From an uncultured Alistipes sp. (GTDB lineage Bacteria; Bacteroidota; Bacteroidia; Bacteroidales; Rikenellaceae): 6,630 bases of DNA. The notes under the pieces are model-generated. The model did not search any database, had not been told where the DNA came from, and saw nothing but the letters and a program-made list of their open reading frames with translations. The DNA lies in the NCBI GenBank assembly GCA_900545315.1, contig UQYM01000048.1, positions 1 to 6,630 on the forward strand. The letters are read 5' to 3'. Positions 1 to 5,728 of the stretch are shown here, piece after piece. How positions within the stretch are numbered: position 1 is the stretch's first letter; the number at the start of each line of letters is the position of its first letter. The position numbers were made by a program, and so were the translations under genes.

Positions 1-155
1 GCAGCAGCCTCAACAGCAGCGATTGAATCAGCAGCTTTAGCAGCAGCGATTGAATCTTCAGCAGCTTTCTGTGCACCAGCGTTACCGCAAGAAGCGAACG
101 ATACAAATGCTGCAACAACAGCCAGCATCAGTACAGATTTAGTAAAAGTTTTCAT
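1..155 (-). CDS. Ala-rich repeat lipoprotein, N-terminal part (runs off left edge)
   Basis: The frame opens at ATG 155-153 and gives 51 residues before the window ends, so the C-terminus is not seen. Residues 1-22 form a bacterial signal peptide (K2, K6, then a hydrophobic run) ending in the lipobox F-A-S-C with Cys23, followed by G-N. This predicts a lipid-anchored envelope protein. After Cys23 the chain is almost only Ala, Lys, Glu, Asp, Ser and Ile, with the unit KAA(E)DSIAA occurring twice at a nine-residue spacing. This suggests an extended or helical, possibly coiled-coil, stalk. The codons are strongly biased (GCT for Ala, GGT for Gly, AAA for Lys), unlike the neighbouring genes, which hints at high expression. 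A good -7 box lies 37 bases upstream of the start. I do not recognise a family with a known function; similar Ala/Lys-rich small lipoproteins are seen in Bacteroidota. The gene call is fairly sure, the function unknown. Confidence 0.8.
   Translation of the reverse strand, partial: MKTFTKSVLMLAVVAAFVSFASCGNAGAQKAAEDSIAAAKAADSIAAVEAA
14..68 (-). repeat. 27-base tandem repeat inside the Ala-rich lipoprotein gene
   Basis: The 16 bases at 14-29 recur exactly at 41-56, and both copies are followed by a shared AGCAGCTTT block (at 29-37 and 60-68; the second copy carries a three-base insertion, one Glu codon). The period is nine codons, so the repeat keeps the frame and encodes the DSIAA-containing peptide unit. 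More copies may lie beyond the left edge. Confidence 0.7.
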
Positions 156-191
156 AGTAAAAGAAAATTAGTTAGTTATTTAATTCGGGAG

Positions 192-199
192 CAAAGGTA
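192..199 (-). promoter_or_regulatory. Bacteroidota-type -7 box for the Ala-rich lipoprotein
   Basis: Read on the minus strand the site is TACCTTTG, an exact match to the Bacteroidota -7 consensus TAnnTTTG. It lies 37 bases before the ATG at 155, giving a predicted leader of about 30 bases that is A/T-rich and lacks an evident Shine-Dalgarno sequence. No clear -33 TTG is seen at the usual distance; only GTTTC-like sequence is present there. Confidence 0.6.
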
Positions 200-330
200 T
201 AAATGTTTATTAAGAAAAGAAACTTTTTTTTGCAGAAACTTTCATTGATAACACATTTTTTTTCCATTTGCCCCTTTGAATTGTCGATAGCTTACTTGGT
301 TGAGGGTGGGGAGGTTGAGTGTTTGGTGGC

Positions 331-834
331 TTACTCCGGTTGTTCTGCAGAGTTATCCTCAGAGGAGGATGCTGGAGCCTCGCCGAATAATGACAAGGGG
401 ATGTCTGTTCGGATGATGAACGCCTGGGTAAATGCGCTGTTGATTTTGCCCCAAAGGATGATGGCCTCTTCCGAGGTGAGACAGTTGCCGACAGAAACGC
501 TGAAATAGGGTGCATCATACTTCCAGTATGCGGGAATATCGGGATAGATCTCATTGAAGCGCGCTTTGGCTGCGAGTGCCGAAGAGCGGGCGTTTTGACC
601 GTTGTCGAGGAAGATACGAACGCGGTAACCCGGAACGGTAGCCCCGGTAGGATGCACCTGCATCGATTTGATGGCGGTTGCAGCGCTTCCGTGTTCGATG
701 GCCGTTACGCGGGTTTGATAAGTGGGATCGGCCTGTGCGGCTTGTTGTTTAAACTGGTCGAGCGTCTGTCCGCTGAGCGGTGCCGCTGTCAGTAACAACA
801 GTGCAATAAACCCTGATAATCCATATTTTTTCAT
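331..834 (-). CDS. Secreted SPOR-like domain protein
   Basis: This is a 167-residue protein. Residues 1-22 form a signal peptide (MKKYG, hydrophobic run, A-P-L-S-G-Q) without a lipobox cysteine, so the product should be periplasmic. A linker follows, then a SPOR-like module: GYRVRIFLDNGQNAR at 69-83, PYFSVSVG at 109-116, a helix beginning SEEA at 121, and a closing strand AFIIR at 138-142. The GY-V-IF-DNGQNAR pattern is typical of Bacteroidales SPOR-like proteins. In other phyla SPOR domains bind peptidoglycan strands lacking stem peptides, so cell-wall binding is inferred here. The tail (152-167) is acidic and Ser-rich. The same frame reaches back to 927, but that start lies upstream of the promoter at 904-911. 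ATG 834 puts the signal peptide directly at the N-terminus. ATG 861 is an alternative that would add nine residues. It stands alone, on the same strand as its neighbours. Confidence 0.82.
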   Translation of the reverse strand: MKKYGLSGFIALLLLTAAPLSGQTLDQFKQQAAQADPTYQTRVTAIEHGSAATAIKSMQVHPTGATVPGYRVRIFLDNGQNARSSALAAKARFNEIYPDIPAYWKYDAPYFSVSVGNCLTSEEAIILWGKINSAFTQAFIIRTDIPLSLFGEAPASSSEDNSAEQPE

Positions 835-903
835 AATCGACGGATTGATAGCGTTATCCATGTTAATCGTTCCGACCTTGATCTGCATCTTCAGATGATG
901 GTG

Positions 904-911
904 CAAAGATA
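904..911 (-). promoter_or_regulatory. Bacteroidota-type -7 box for the SPOR-like gene
   Basis: The minus strand reads TATCTTTG, matching TAnnTTTG exactly. It predicts transcription from around 897 and a leader of about 60 bases to ATG 834. A -33 TTG at the usual spacing is not present; the nearest (925-927, read on the minus strand) is only 13 bases away. The position also argues against the far upstream start at 927 for the SPOR-like gene. Confidence 0.5.
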
Positions 912-1098
912 CTATGGACTGGAACAATTGGTATATCGGTTTTGTTTAAAAACAGTTTTTTACGATCGTTTTTCTACTTCCACGAACGATTCGCAATGGA
1001 TCGCAATGGGCCCCATTTTACAAATTTACAAAAGTGGTTTGTGTCGGGCCTCTTGCATCGGCGGAGTGGTCGAGTCGTGTTTGCGCAGGCTATGTGTA

Positions 1099-1153
1099 TG
1101 TTGCCAAACCGCTTGATCCAGCTCTCATCGTCGCCAGGACAAAACAGGCAACA
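1099..1153. repeat. 7-bp inverted repeat with long loop
   Basis: TGTTGCC at 1099-1105 pairs perfectly with GGCAACA at 1147-1153 across a 41-base loop. It is weak alone and noted because further inverted repeats follow it closely. Confidence 0.3.
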
Positions 1154-1166
1154 AAGTTTCGCATTG

Positions 1167-1196
1167 CGCTCTTCATAGCGAGCTCTTTGAAGAGCG
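1167..1196. repeat. 8-bp perfect inverted repeat in the intergenic gap
   Basis: CGCTCTTC at 1167-1174 is the exact reverse complement of GAAGAGCG at 1189-1196, with a 14-base loop that itself contains the palindrome GAGCTC. No T-run follows on either strand, so it is not an ordinary intrinsic terminator. It could be a stem in an RNA or a protein-binding site. Confidence 0.4.
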
Positions 1197-1270
1197 ATCT
1201 CTGAGTCTTGCCCGCAATCTGGGTACAGTCTTGTTGTGCCCTGATGAGCACTTTTTTTATAAATCGCTTG

Positions 1271-1305
1271 TGCTTCCAACGTGGCTCCTCACCGTGGGGG
1301 AAGCA
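1271..1305. repeat. 7-bp inverted repeat in the intergenic gap
   Basis: TGCTTCC at 1271-1277 pairs with GGAAGCA at 1299-1305 over a 21-base loop. There is no adjoining T-run. It is the third stem in a row within about 210 bases. Confidence 0.3.
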
Positions 1306-1321
1306 GTGGACTGTATAGAGG

Positions 1322-1352
1322 AAAACGGCGTTTTGTGTCAGACGATTCTGAC
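1322..1352 (-). terminator. Paired hairpins after the LEA-lipoprotein operon, possible terminator
   Basis: Read on the minus strand, downstream of the stop at 1389, come GTCAGA-atcg-TCTGAC (1352-1337, perfect 6-bp stem, 4-base loop) and then AAAAC-gcc-GTTTT (1334-1322), which ends in a short T-run. A 12-base palindrome of A and T also lies at 1366-1377, just after the stop. Together they are a plausible but weak end for the operon transcript. The T-run is only four bases. Confidence 0.35.
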
Positions 1353-1388
1353 GAACAAGATAGTGTAAAAATTTTTATGCGCAAAAGC

Positions 1389-1898
1389 CTATTGGGCAAA
1401 TTGTTCTTGCAACAGTTTTGCCGGATCGATTCCGCTCTGTCGAGCAAATTCATCCAACGGCATCTCTGGAATATCCAACCGTTTTTTCATCCAGCCCGCT
1501 TTGATTGTTGCGTAACCGGATACAGTGACCCCCTCTAACCCTTTGGAGAAGGTTGAATAGGCGCCCAATGCCCCTAAAAGCCCGTTGAACCGAATGGCCA
1601 ACGGAAAGGTGACCACTCCGTCACTTTTGCGGGGTAACACACTTTTCTCGCGTGAATTGATGGTGAGTTGTGTGGCTCCCTGGCGTTTGACCTCAATTTG
1701 CATATCGGTCAGGGTAACGTTATGGCTGGAGCTGTTGGTCGCGCGGATTCCAACGTCAACGCCAATCTGTGACGTGGAGACCCCTTTGATCTGGATCGAT
1801 TCGATCCCTCCGAAAGTGAGTTTGTCGGGGTTGACGCACGAACTCATCAGCGCCGTGACCGCAAGGAAAATAAGGGAACATAAGAATATCTTTTTCAT
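1389..1898 (-). CDS. LEA type 2-like domain lipoprotein
   Basis: This is a 169-residue protein. It starts MKKIFLC with a hydrophobic signal ending M-S-S-C, so Cys21 is the likely lipidation site. The mature part from about 30 to 140 looks like an immunoglobulin-like LEA_2/WHy fold: alternating strands with V-D-V-G-I-R-A-T-N-S (about 47-56), a hydrophobic strand pair, then VVTFPLAIRFNG (about 95-106). In LEA_2 proteins this pattern is usual, with an N after the first strands. A periplasmic-facing binding or structural role is inferred and the ligand is unknown. The frame extends upstream to 1955, but that part lies inside the methyltransferase gene and would bury the signal peptide, so ATG 1898 is chosen. 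Its ATG overlaps the TGA of the methyltransferase gene (ATGA), so translation is probably coupled. It is the last gene of the operon. Confidence 0.8.
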   Translation of the reverse strand: MKKIFLCSLIFLAVTALMSSCVNPDKLTFGGIESIQIKGVSTSQIGVDVGIRATNSSSHNVTLTDMQIEVKRQGATQLTINSREKSVLPRKSDGVVTFPLAIRFNGLLGALGAYSTFSKGLEGVTVSGYATIKAGWMKKRLDIPEMPLDEFARQSGIDPAKLLQEQFAQ

Positions 1899-2614
1899 GG
1901 CTTTACTCCGTAATAGATATGTGCGATACCTCCCCAAAGGTTGGTGATGCGGCATTGGGTGAACCCTGTGTCGGACAATATTTTGCAGAACCGTTTGCCG
2001 TAAGGAAACTCCTCGACCGATTGTGGTAGATAGGTATAGGCGCTTTTGTCGTGTGAGATCAACCGTCCGATTGTGGGCAGGATGCGATGGAAATAGAGAC
2101 GGTACAATGCGCCGAATAGTCTGTTTTGCGGCATGCCGAATTCCAAAACATAGACGGCTCCTCCCGGACGCAGCGCCCGGAATATTTCGGACAGGCCTTT
2201 TTCAATGTTTTCGAAGTTGCGGACCCCGAAAGCGACCGTTGCCGCATCGAAACTGTTGTCCGTTACCGGTAGGTTTTCTGCATCGCCCTGCTCCAGGGTG
2301 ATGCGTTCAGCCAGTCCGGCTTGCATCACCTTGTGGCGTCCGATGGCCAACATCTGTTCCGACAGATCGATACCGGTTACATGGGCCGCCGGACAGTTGC
2401 GGGCCAACAGAATGGCCAAATCACCGGTTCCGGTGGCCAGATCGAGGATGGTCGAGGGGTGTGAGGCTTTGACCCGACGCACCACTTTGCGTCGCCACTG
2501 GCGATCGACTCCCATCGATAACAGGTGGTTGAGTCGGTCGTAGCGGAAGGCGATGGCATCGAACATGGTCCGAACCTCCTCTTTTTTACTTTGTGTAGTA
2601 TTGTATGGTTTCAT
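1895..2614 (-). CDS. menG: Demethylmenaquinone methyltransferase (MenG/UbiE)
   Basis: This 239-residue enzyme matches the family length. It transfers a methyl group from S-adenosylmethionine to demethylmenaquinone, the last step of menaquinone synthesis, at the cytoplasmic membrane face. Visible features are the family signature YDRLNHLLSMGVDRQWR (25-41), SAM motif I LDLATGTGD (57-65), the acidic ribose-binding GID at 81-83, GDAENLP (110-116), FGVRNF (129-134) and RALRPGG, the second UbiE signature. The usual F-D-x-I-A-P-x-Y-D stretch here reads IAF, with Phe23 where the family normally has Pro. Bacteroidota lack ubiquinone, so the menaquinone role is preferred over ubiE function. ATG 2614 leaves the normal short N-terminal extension before VRTMFD. 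The gene begins 6 bases after the permease stop and overlaps the lipoprotein start by 4 bases, so it is the middle gene of a three-gene transcript. Confidence 0.95.
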   Translation of the reverse strand: MKPYNTTQSKKEEVRTMFDAIAFRYDRLNHLLSMGVDRQWRRKVVRRVKASHPSTILDLATGTGDLAILLARNCPAAHVTGIDLSEQMLAIGRHKVMQAGLAERITLEQGDAENLPVTDNSFDAATVAFGVRNFENIEKGLSEIFRALRPGGAVYVLEFGMPQNRLFGALYRLYFHRILPTIGRLISHDKSAYTYLPQSVEEFPYGKRFCKILSDTGFTQCRITNLWGGIAHIYYGVKP

Positions 2615-2620
2615 TGTTGA

Positions 2621-3868
2621 CTATTCGAATCGAATGCTCTTTTCCGGCAAAATTAGTGAAATTATCATCGTCGGCAAGGAGAGCAGCACAACGATGAACA
2701 GGAAGGTGATCAGGTTGATCAACGCCCACCACCCCCAGTCGATGTAGATGGGAACGACGGCCAAAAAGTATCCGGCCTGGTCGAGATGGACGAGACCTGT
2801 CCAATGTTGCAGCAGGCAGAGTCCTACCCCTAACAGGTTGCCCCAAAACATCCCTTTGAGTATAATGAACGAGGAGCGAATGATAAACATTTTTTGCAGG
2901 GATCGGTTCCCCATTCCAAGGGCTTTCAGAACGCCGATCATCGAGGTGCGTTCGAGCAGGATGATCAGCAGGGCGGTGATCATGTTGAAAAGGGCTACCA
3001 CCATCATGACGATGATAATCACCGCTGCGTTGACGTTGTGGGCATTGAGCCAGTCGAAGATGGTGGGATAACGCTCACGGATGTTGATCACCCGCAGCGA
3101 GTTGCCATCTGCTGGTGGCGTATTGAATACCAGATCGTCGATGGCGTCGGTGAAGGGCTCGAGGCGTGAAAAATCGGTGGTTGTGATTTCGAATCCGGTA
3201 ATTTGGGTGGAGTCCCAGTTGTTGAGCCGCTGTACATTACGGATATCGGTCAGAACCATCACCTTGTCCAGTTCGTCGAATTGGGTGTCATAAATGCCCC
3301 GCACCCGAAAACGATCCCGACGAGGCGGATCCTGAATGAAGAGCATCTCGAGCGGATCACCCACCCTGAGTTGCAGCATGGCGGCGAGTTTGCGCGAGAT
3401 GAGAATATCCTTATAACGGATGCTGTCCCCGATTCGGGGCAGAGAACCGTCGATCAGATTGTCTCGAAAAAAGCTCCAATCGTAATCTGCGGCAACCCCT
3501 TTGAGTACGACGCCCTGCATGGCATCCTCACCACGTAGAATGCCCGCTTTGATGGCATAGGGGTGGATGCCTCCGAAATCGGGTAATTTTTCGATCAGCG
3601 GAACCACCGGTTGGTTGATTGAGATCGGGACCGTTTCGTAAGAGGTGTTTCCGTCGAGGTTGACGATTTGGACATGGGCACCAAACCCGGTCAATTTGGC
3701 GGTGATTTCATGTTTGAAGCCGAAGATGACGGCCAGTGAAATGATCATAACGGCCATGCCGATCGCTACGCTCAGGGTAGCGATACGGATCATCACGTTG
3801 TTTTTTTGTCCGCCGTGGTTGAAGGCGATTCGGCGGGCCAGGAAATATTCGAGATTGATTCGGCTCAT
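2621..3868 (-). CDS. FtsX/LolE-type ABC transporter permease
   Basis: This is a 415-residue inner-membrane protein with the classic MacB/LolCE plan. The short N-terminus MSRINLEYFLARRI is followed by TM1 (about 26-50), a large periplasmic domain (about 52-277), TM2 (about 281-306), TM3 (about 333-354) and TM4 (about 384-408). After TM2, the LERTSMIGVLKALGM stretch (305-319) is the FtsX-family cytoplasmic loop that contacts the ATPase. Length and topology fit the lipoprotein-releasing LolC/LolE group, which extracts lipoproteins from the inner membrane. No ATPase gene is present here, so it must pair with one encoded elsewhere. The frame continues upstream to 3943. I chose ATG 3868 because family members begin at this N-L-E-Y-F motif and because the added 25 residues would run through the likely promoter. 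It is first in the operon with menG. Sure for family, moderate for substrate. Confidence 0.88.
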   Translation of the reverse strand: MSRINLEYFLARRIAFNHGGQKNNVMIRIATLSVAIGMAVMIISLAVIFGFKHEITAKLTGFGAHVQIVNLDGNTSYETVPISINQPVVPLIEKLPDFGGIHPYAIKAGILRGEDAMQGVVLKGVAADYDWSFFRDNLIDGSLPRIGDSIRYKDILISRKLAAMLQLRVGDPLEMLFIQDPPRRDRFRVRGIYDTQFDELDKVMVLTDIRNVQRLNNWDSTQITGFEITTTDFSRLEPFTDAIDDLVFNTPPADGNSLRVINIRERYPTIFDWLNAHNVNAAVIIIVMMVVALFNMITALLIILLERTSMIGVLKALGMGNRSLQKMFIIRSSFIILKGMFWGNLLGVGLCLLQHWTGLVHLDQAGYFLAVVPIYIDWGWWALINLITFLFIVVLLSLPTMIISLILPEKSIRFE

Positions 3869-3905
3869 TGTGGCTGCAAGATAGAAGTTTCCGGTGAAAC
3901 CACTA

Positions 3906-3913
3906 CAAAGTAA
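3906..3913 (-). promoter_or_regulatory. Possible -7 box for the permease-menG-lipoprotein operon
   Basis: On the minus strand the site reads TTACTTTG, one base off TAnnTTTG, and lies 37 bases before ATG 3868, about the same distance as for the first gene in the window. No -33 element is evident. It shares the 89-base divergent spacer with the plus-strand promoter at 3927. Confidence 0.25.
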
Positions 3914-3926
3914 CGTAAAAAATCCA

Positions 3927-3934
3927 TACATTTG
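3927..3934 (+). promoter_or_regulatory. Bacteroidota-type -7 box for the SDR gene
   Basis: TACATTTG matches TAnnTTTG exactly. Transcription would begin near 3941, leaving a leader of only about 16 bases before ATG 3958. No TTG is seen at the -33 position, so activity may be weak or assisted. Confidence 0.4.
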
Positions 3935-3957
3935 TTTCATCACGAAAGCAGAATGTT

Positions 3958-4722
3958 ATGAGCAAGATCGCATTGATTACGGGGGCATCGTCGGGGATCG
4001 GCGAGGCCACTGCACGCAAATTGGCCGCAATGGGGTACGATTTGGTGATTACGGGTCGGCGCAGTGAGCGTCTGCAAAGGTTGAGCGATGAGCTTGAAGA
4101 TCAGTGTAAGATTAAGGTACACGCTTTGGGTTTCGATGTTCGGGAACGGACGCAGGTCGAATCGGCCATCGAGACGTTGCCGGAACATTTCCGCGCGATT
4201 GACGTGTTGGTTAATAATGCGGGGTTAGCTTCGGGACTTGAACCGATCGATGAGGGAGACCCGATGGATTGGGATAAGATGATCGATACCAATATTAAGG
4301 GTCTGCTATACATTACACGTGTGGTTTCACGCATGATGGTGGAGCGGGGACAGGGTGGACTGATTGTCAATATCGGTTCGATTGCCGGCAGTCAGACCTA
4401 TGCCAATGGCGCCGTCTATTGTGCTTCGAAACATGCGGTCCACTCGTTGAGCGAAGGGATGCGGATCGACCTGCTCAAGCACGGCATCAAGGTGAGCGAG
4501 GTGCGTCCCGGTATGGTGGAGACGGAATTCTCGATCGTCCGGTTCCATGGGGATAAGGAGCGTGCCGATAAGGTGTACGAAGGGGTGAAACCGCTTTGTG
4601 CAGCCGACATTGCCGAGGTGATTGGCTGGATCGTTTCGTTGCCGCCGCACATCAATATCAACGATATTTTGGTGATGCCGACCCAACAGGCTGACTCTCA
4701 CTATACTTACCGTGTTTTGTAG
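3958..4722 (+). CDS. Short-chain dehydrogenase/reductase, YdfG-like
   Basis: This is a classical SDR of 254 residues, the usual length, cytosolic and presumably tetrameric. The Rossmann motif TGASSGIG lies at 8-15, Asp60 is in the adenine-contact position (F-D-V), NNAG is at 86-89, and the catalytic tetrad is Asn112, Ser141, Tyr154 and Lys158 (Y-C-A-S-K). Arg34-Arg35 after the second strand (T-G-R-R) favours NADP(H) over NAD(H). The PGMVETEFS segment (about 169-177) follows the fifth strand as expected. The overall pattern resembles YdfG/serine 3-dehydrogenase enzymes that oxidise 3-hydroxy acids such as L-allo-threonine or 3-hydroxypropionate, or reduce malonic semialdehyde. The exact substrate cannot be read from sequence. 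It is transcribed away from the menG operon and is probably co-transcribed with the peptidase gene that starts 21 bases downstream. Confidence 0.92.
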   Translation: MSKIALITGASSGIGEATARKLAAMGYDLVITGRRSERLQRLSDELEDQCKIKVHALGFDVRERTQVESAIETLPEHFRAIDVLVNNAGLASGLEPIDEGDPMDWDKMIDTNIKGLLYITRVVSRMMVERGQGGLIVNIGSIAGSQTYANGAVYCASKHAVHSLSEGMRIDLLKHGIKVSEVRPGMVETEFSIVRFHGDKERADKVYEGVKPLCAADIAEVIGWIVSLPPHININDILVMPTQQADSHYTYRVL

Positions 4723-4743
4723 TTTCTGTCGTCTGTCGTGTTG

Positions 4744-5634
4744 ATGAAAAATTACACCACAGTGTACATCTCACTGCGCTTCTGGTCTTGTATCGGAAGC
4801 GCTGTTTTGTTGTGTGCCTGCACCGGGCGAAATCGTGCACAGGCGCATGATCCGGCAGCGGAGCAGGTTGCCGTTGTTGCAGATGAAGTTCAGGACGAGG
4901 GAGAAGATGGACGGAAGTCGTCATTCGACAACGCATGGGATACTTTGGGTGCTGAGTCAGGGGCACAGTTGACGAAAGAGAACGGTTCGAGGTTGGATGC
5001 ATCGTTTGGAGGAGAGGTCGATACGTTGTCTGCCACCGAGCGGCGAATGCTCGAAGCGGGGCTGGTGGAGATTGTGCCTAATGATTCGACCATTTCGGTC
5101 CATTTGGTTTATGCAACACCCGACAATTTTATGGGGGAGGCGGTCTATGGCGATCTGCGACGGGCCTATCTGTTGCCCGAAGTGGCATTGATGTTGCAGC
5201 ATGCAGCGGAGTTGTTGCACCAAGAGAGACCTGATCTGCGGTTTATCATTTACGATGCCGCACGTCCCATGTCGGTTCAGCAGCGAATGTGGAATTTGGT
5301 GAAGGGAACCTCTAATTATATATATGTTTCCAATCCTGCTCGGGGTGGAGGATTGCACAATTACGGGGCGGCAGTTGATTTGACCTTGGGTGATCACACG
5401 GGACGACCGTTGCCGATGGGCACTCCGTTTGATTTTTTCGGTGCGGCCGCCCATATCGATCGTGAAGAGGAACTTTTGGCCAAAAATTTGATAACTTCTC
5501 AAGAGCTGGAGAATCGACGCCTGTTGCGGCGGGTCATGCGTCAGGCCGGATTTATTCCGTTGCGTAGTGAATGGTGGCATTTCAATGCGATGAGCCGTGC
5601 CGAGGCCAAAGCCGGCTACCGAGTCATTGAGTAG
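4744..5634 (+). CDS. VanX-like D-Ala-D-Ala dipeptidase lipoprotein (peptidase M15D)
   Basis: The product of 296 residues starts MKNYTT. A signal peptide ends L-C-A-C, making Cys26 the likely lipid anchor. Residues about 30-90 form an acidic, low-complexity linker, and the peptidase fold spans about 95-296. Active-site pattern of the VanX/DdpX group: DAARP with Arg174, GLHNYGAAVD giving zinc ligands His205 and Asp212, and EWWHF giving catalytic Glu276 and ligand His279. VanX enzymes hydrolyse D-alanyl-D-alanine. A lipid-anchored copy would act in the periplasm on free dipeptide, for recycling or scavenging rather than glycopeptide resistance; no vanH or vanA partner is present. The frame can be opened two codons earlier at GTG 4738 (GTG-TTG-ATG); ATG 4744 is preferred because ATG is the usual start and directly precedes the K-N of the signal peptide. 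Probably shares a transcript with the SDR gene. Confidence 0.88.
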   Translation: MKNYTTVYISLRFWSCIGSAVLLCACTGRNRAQAHDPAAEQVAVVADEVQDEGEDGRKSSFDNAWDTLGAESGAQLTKENGSRLDASFGGEVDTLSATERRMLEAGLVEIVPNDSTISVHLVYATPDNFMGEAVYGDLRRAYLLPEVALMLQHAAELLHQERPDLRFIIYDAARPMSVQQRMWNLVKGTSNYIYVSNPARGGGLHNYGAAVDLTLGDHTGRPLPMGTPFDFFGAAAHIDREEELLAKNLITSQELENRRLLRRVMRQAGFIPLRSEWWHFNAMSRAEAKAGYRVIE

Positions 5635-5698
5635 TGCACGGCGCTGTGAGGCGGTTTGAATAAAGAGCTCAGGAATTTGTCTCTTTGGCCTAAGAGTG

Positions 5699-5728
5699 TT
5701 GTTGGGGCCGTAAAAAACAATAAATTTG
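5699..5728 (+). promoter_or_regulatory. Promoter of the zinc metallopeptidase gene
   Basis: A -33 TTG at 5699-5701 is followed after 19 bases by TAAATTTG at 5721-5728, an exact TAnnTTTG -7 box. This is the best-formed promoter in the window. Transcription should start near 5735, giving a leader of about 60 bases before ATG 5794. A perfect inverted repeat begins at the last base of the -7 box. Confidence 0.65.

Larger units (their letters stand above)
912..1388. other. Long intergenic region without a convincing gene
   Basis: This stretch separates the SPOR-like gene from the LEA-lipoprotein operon. Part of it (about 940-1040) is A/T-rich, and the rest holds several short inverted repeats, listed separately. 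The longest open frame (974-1279, minus, 101 codons) has no signal peptide, no recognisable motif and an implausible residue mix. No tRNA cloverleaf, SRP RNA core, RNase P or tmRNA end could be recognised. A further TAnnTTTG match sits at 1021-1028 on the minus strand, without a -33 partner. A structured RNA or a decayed gene remains possible. Confidence 0.5.

Noticed and set aside
1055..1140. tRNA-like start (GGAGTGGTCGAGTCG) suggesting a Ser or Leu tRNA
   Set aside because: No T-loop GGTTCRA, no matching acceptor stem and no anticodon arm could be laid out.
974..1279. 101-codon open frame on the minus strand in the long gap
   Set aside because: No signal peptide, no recognisable domain, a scattered mix of Cys, Trp and Arg, and several inverted repeats running through it. 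It could be a decayed gene, but nothing supports it as a functional one.
1278..1320. GGGGGAAGCAG resembling the SRP RNA apical core
   Set aside because: The full conserved GGAAGGnAGCA pattern and its paired loop sequence are absent.
3910..3915. GTAACG half-site between the divergent genes, matching the 5728 dyad
   Set aside because: It lacks the second half-site, and the same hexamer also occurs inside coding sequence (for example near 1713), so chance explains it.
4744..5634. VanX similarity read as vancomycin resistance
   Set aside because: No vanH, vanA/vanB ligase or vanRS genes are nearby, and the protein has a lipoprotein signal. VanX-like M15D enzymes are common housekeeping proteins.
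5662..5686. AAAGAG/CTCTTT stem after the dipeptidase gene as a terminator
   Set aside because: The stem is only six A/T-rich pairs with a 13-base loop and no T-run follows.
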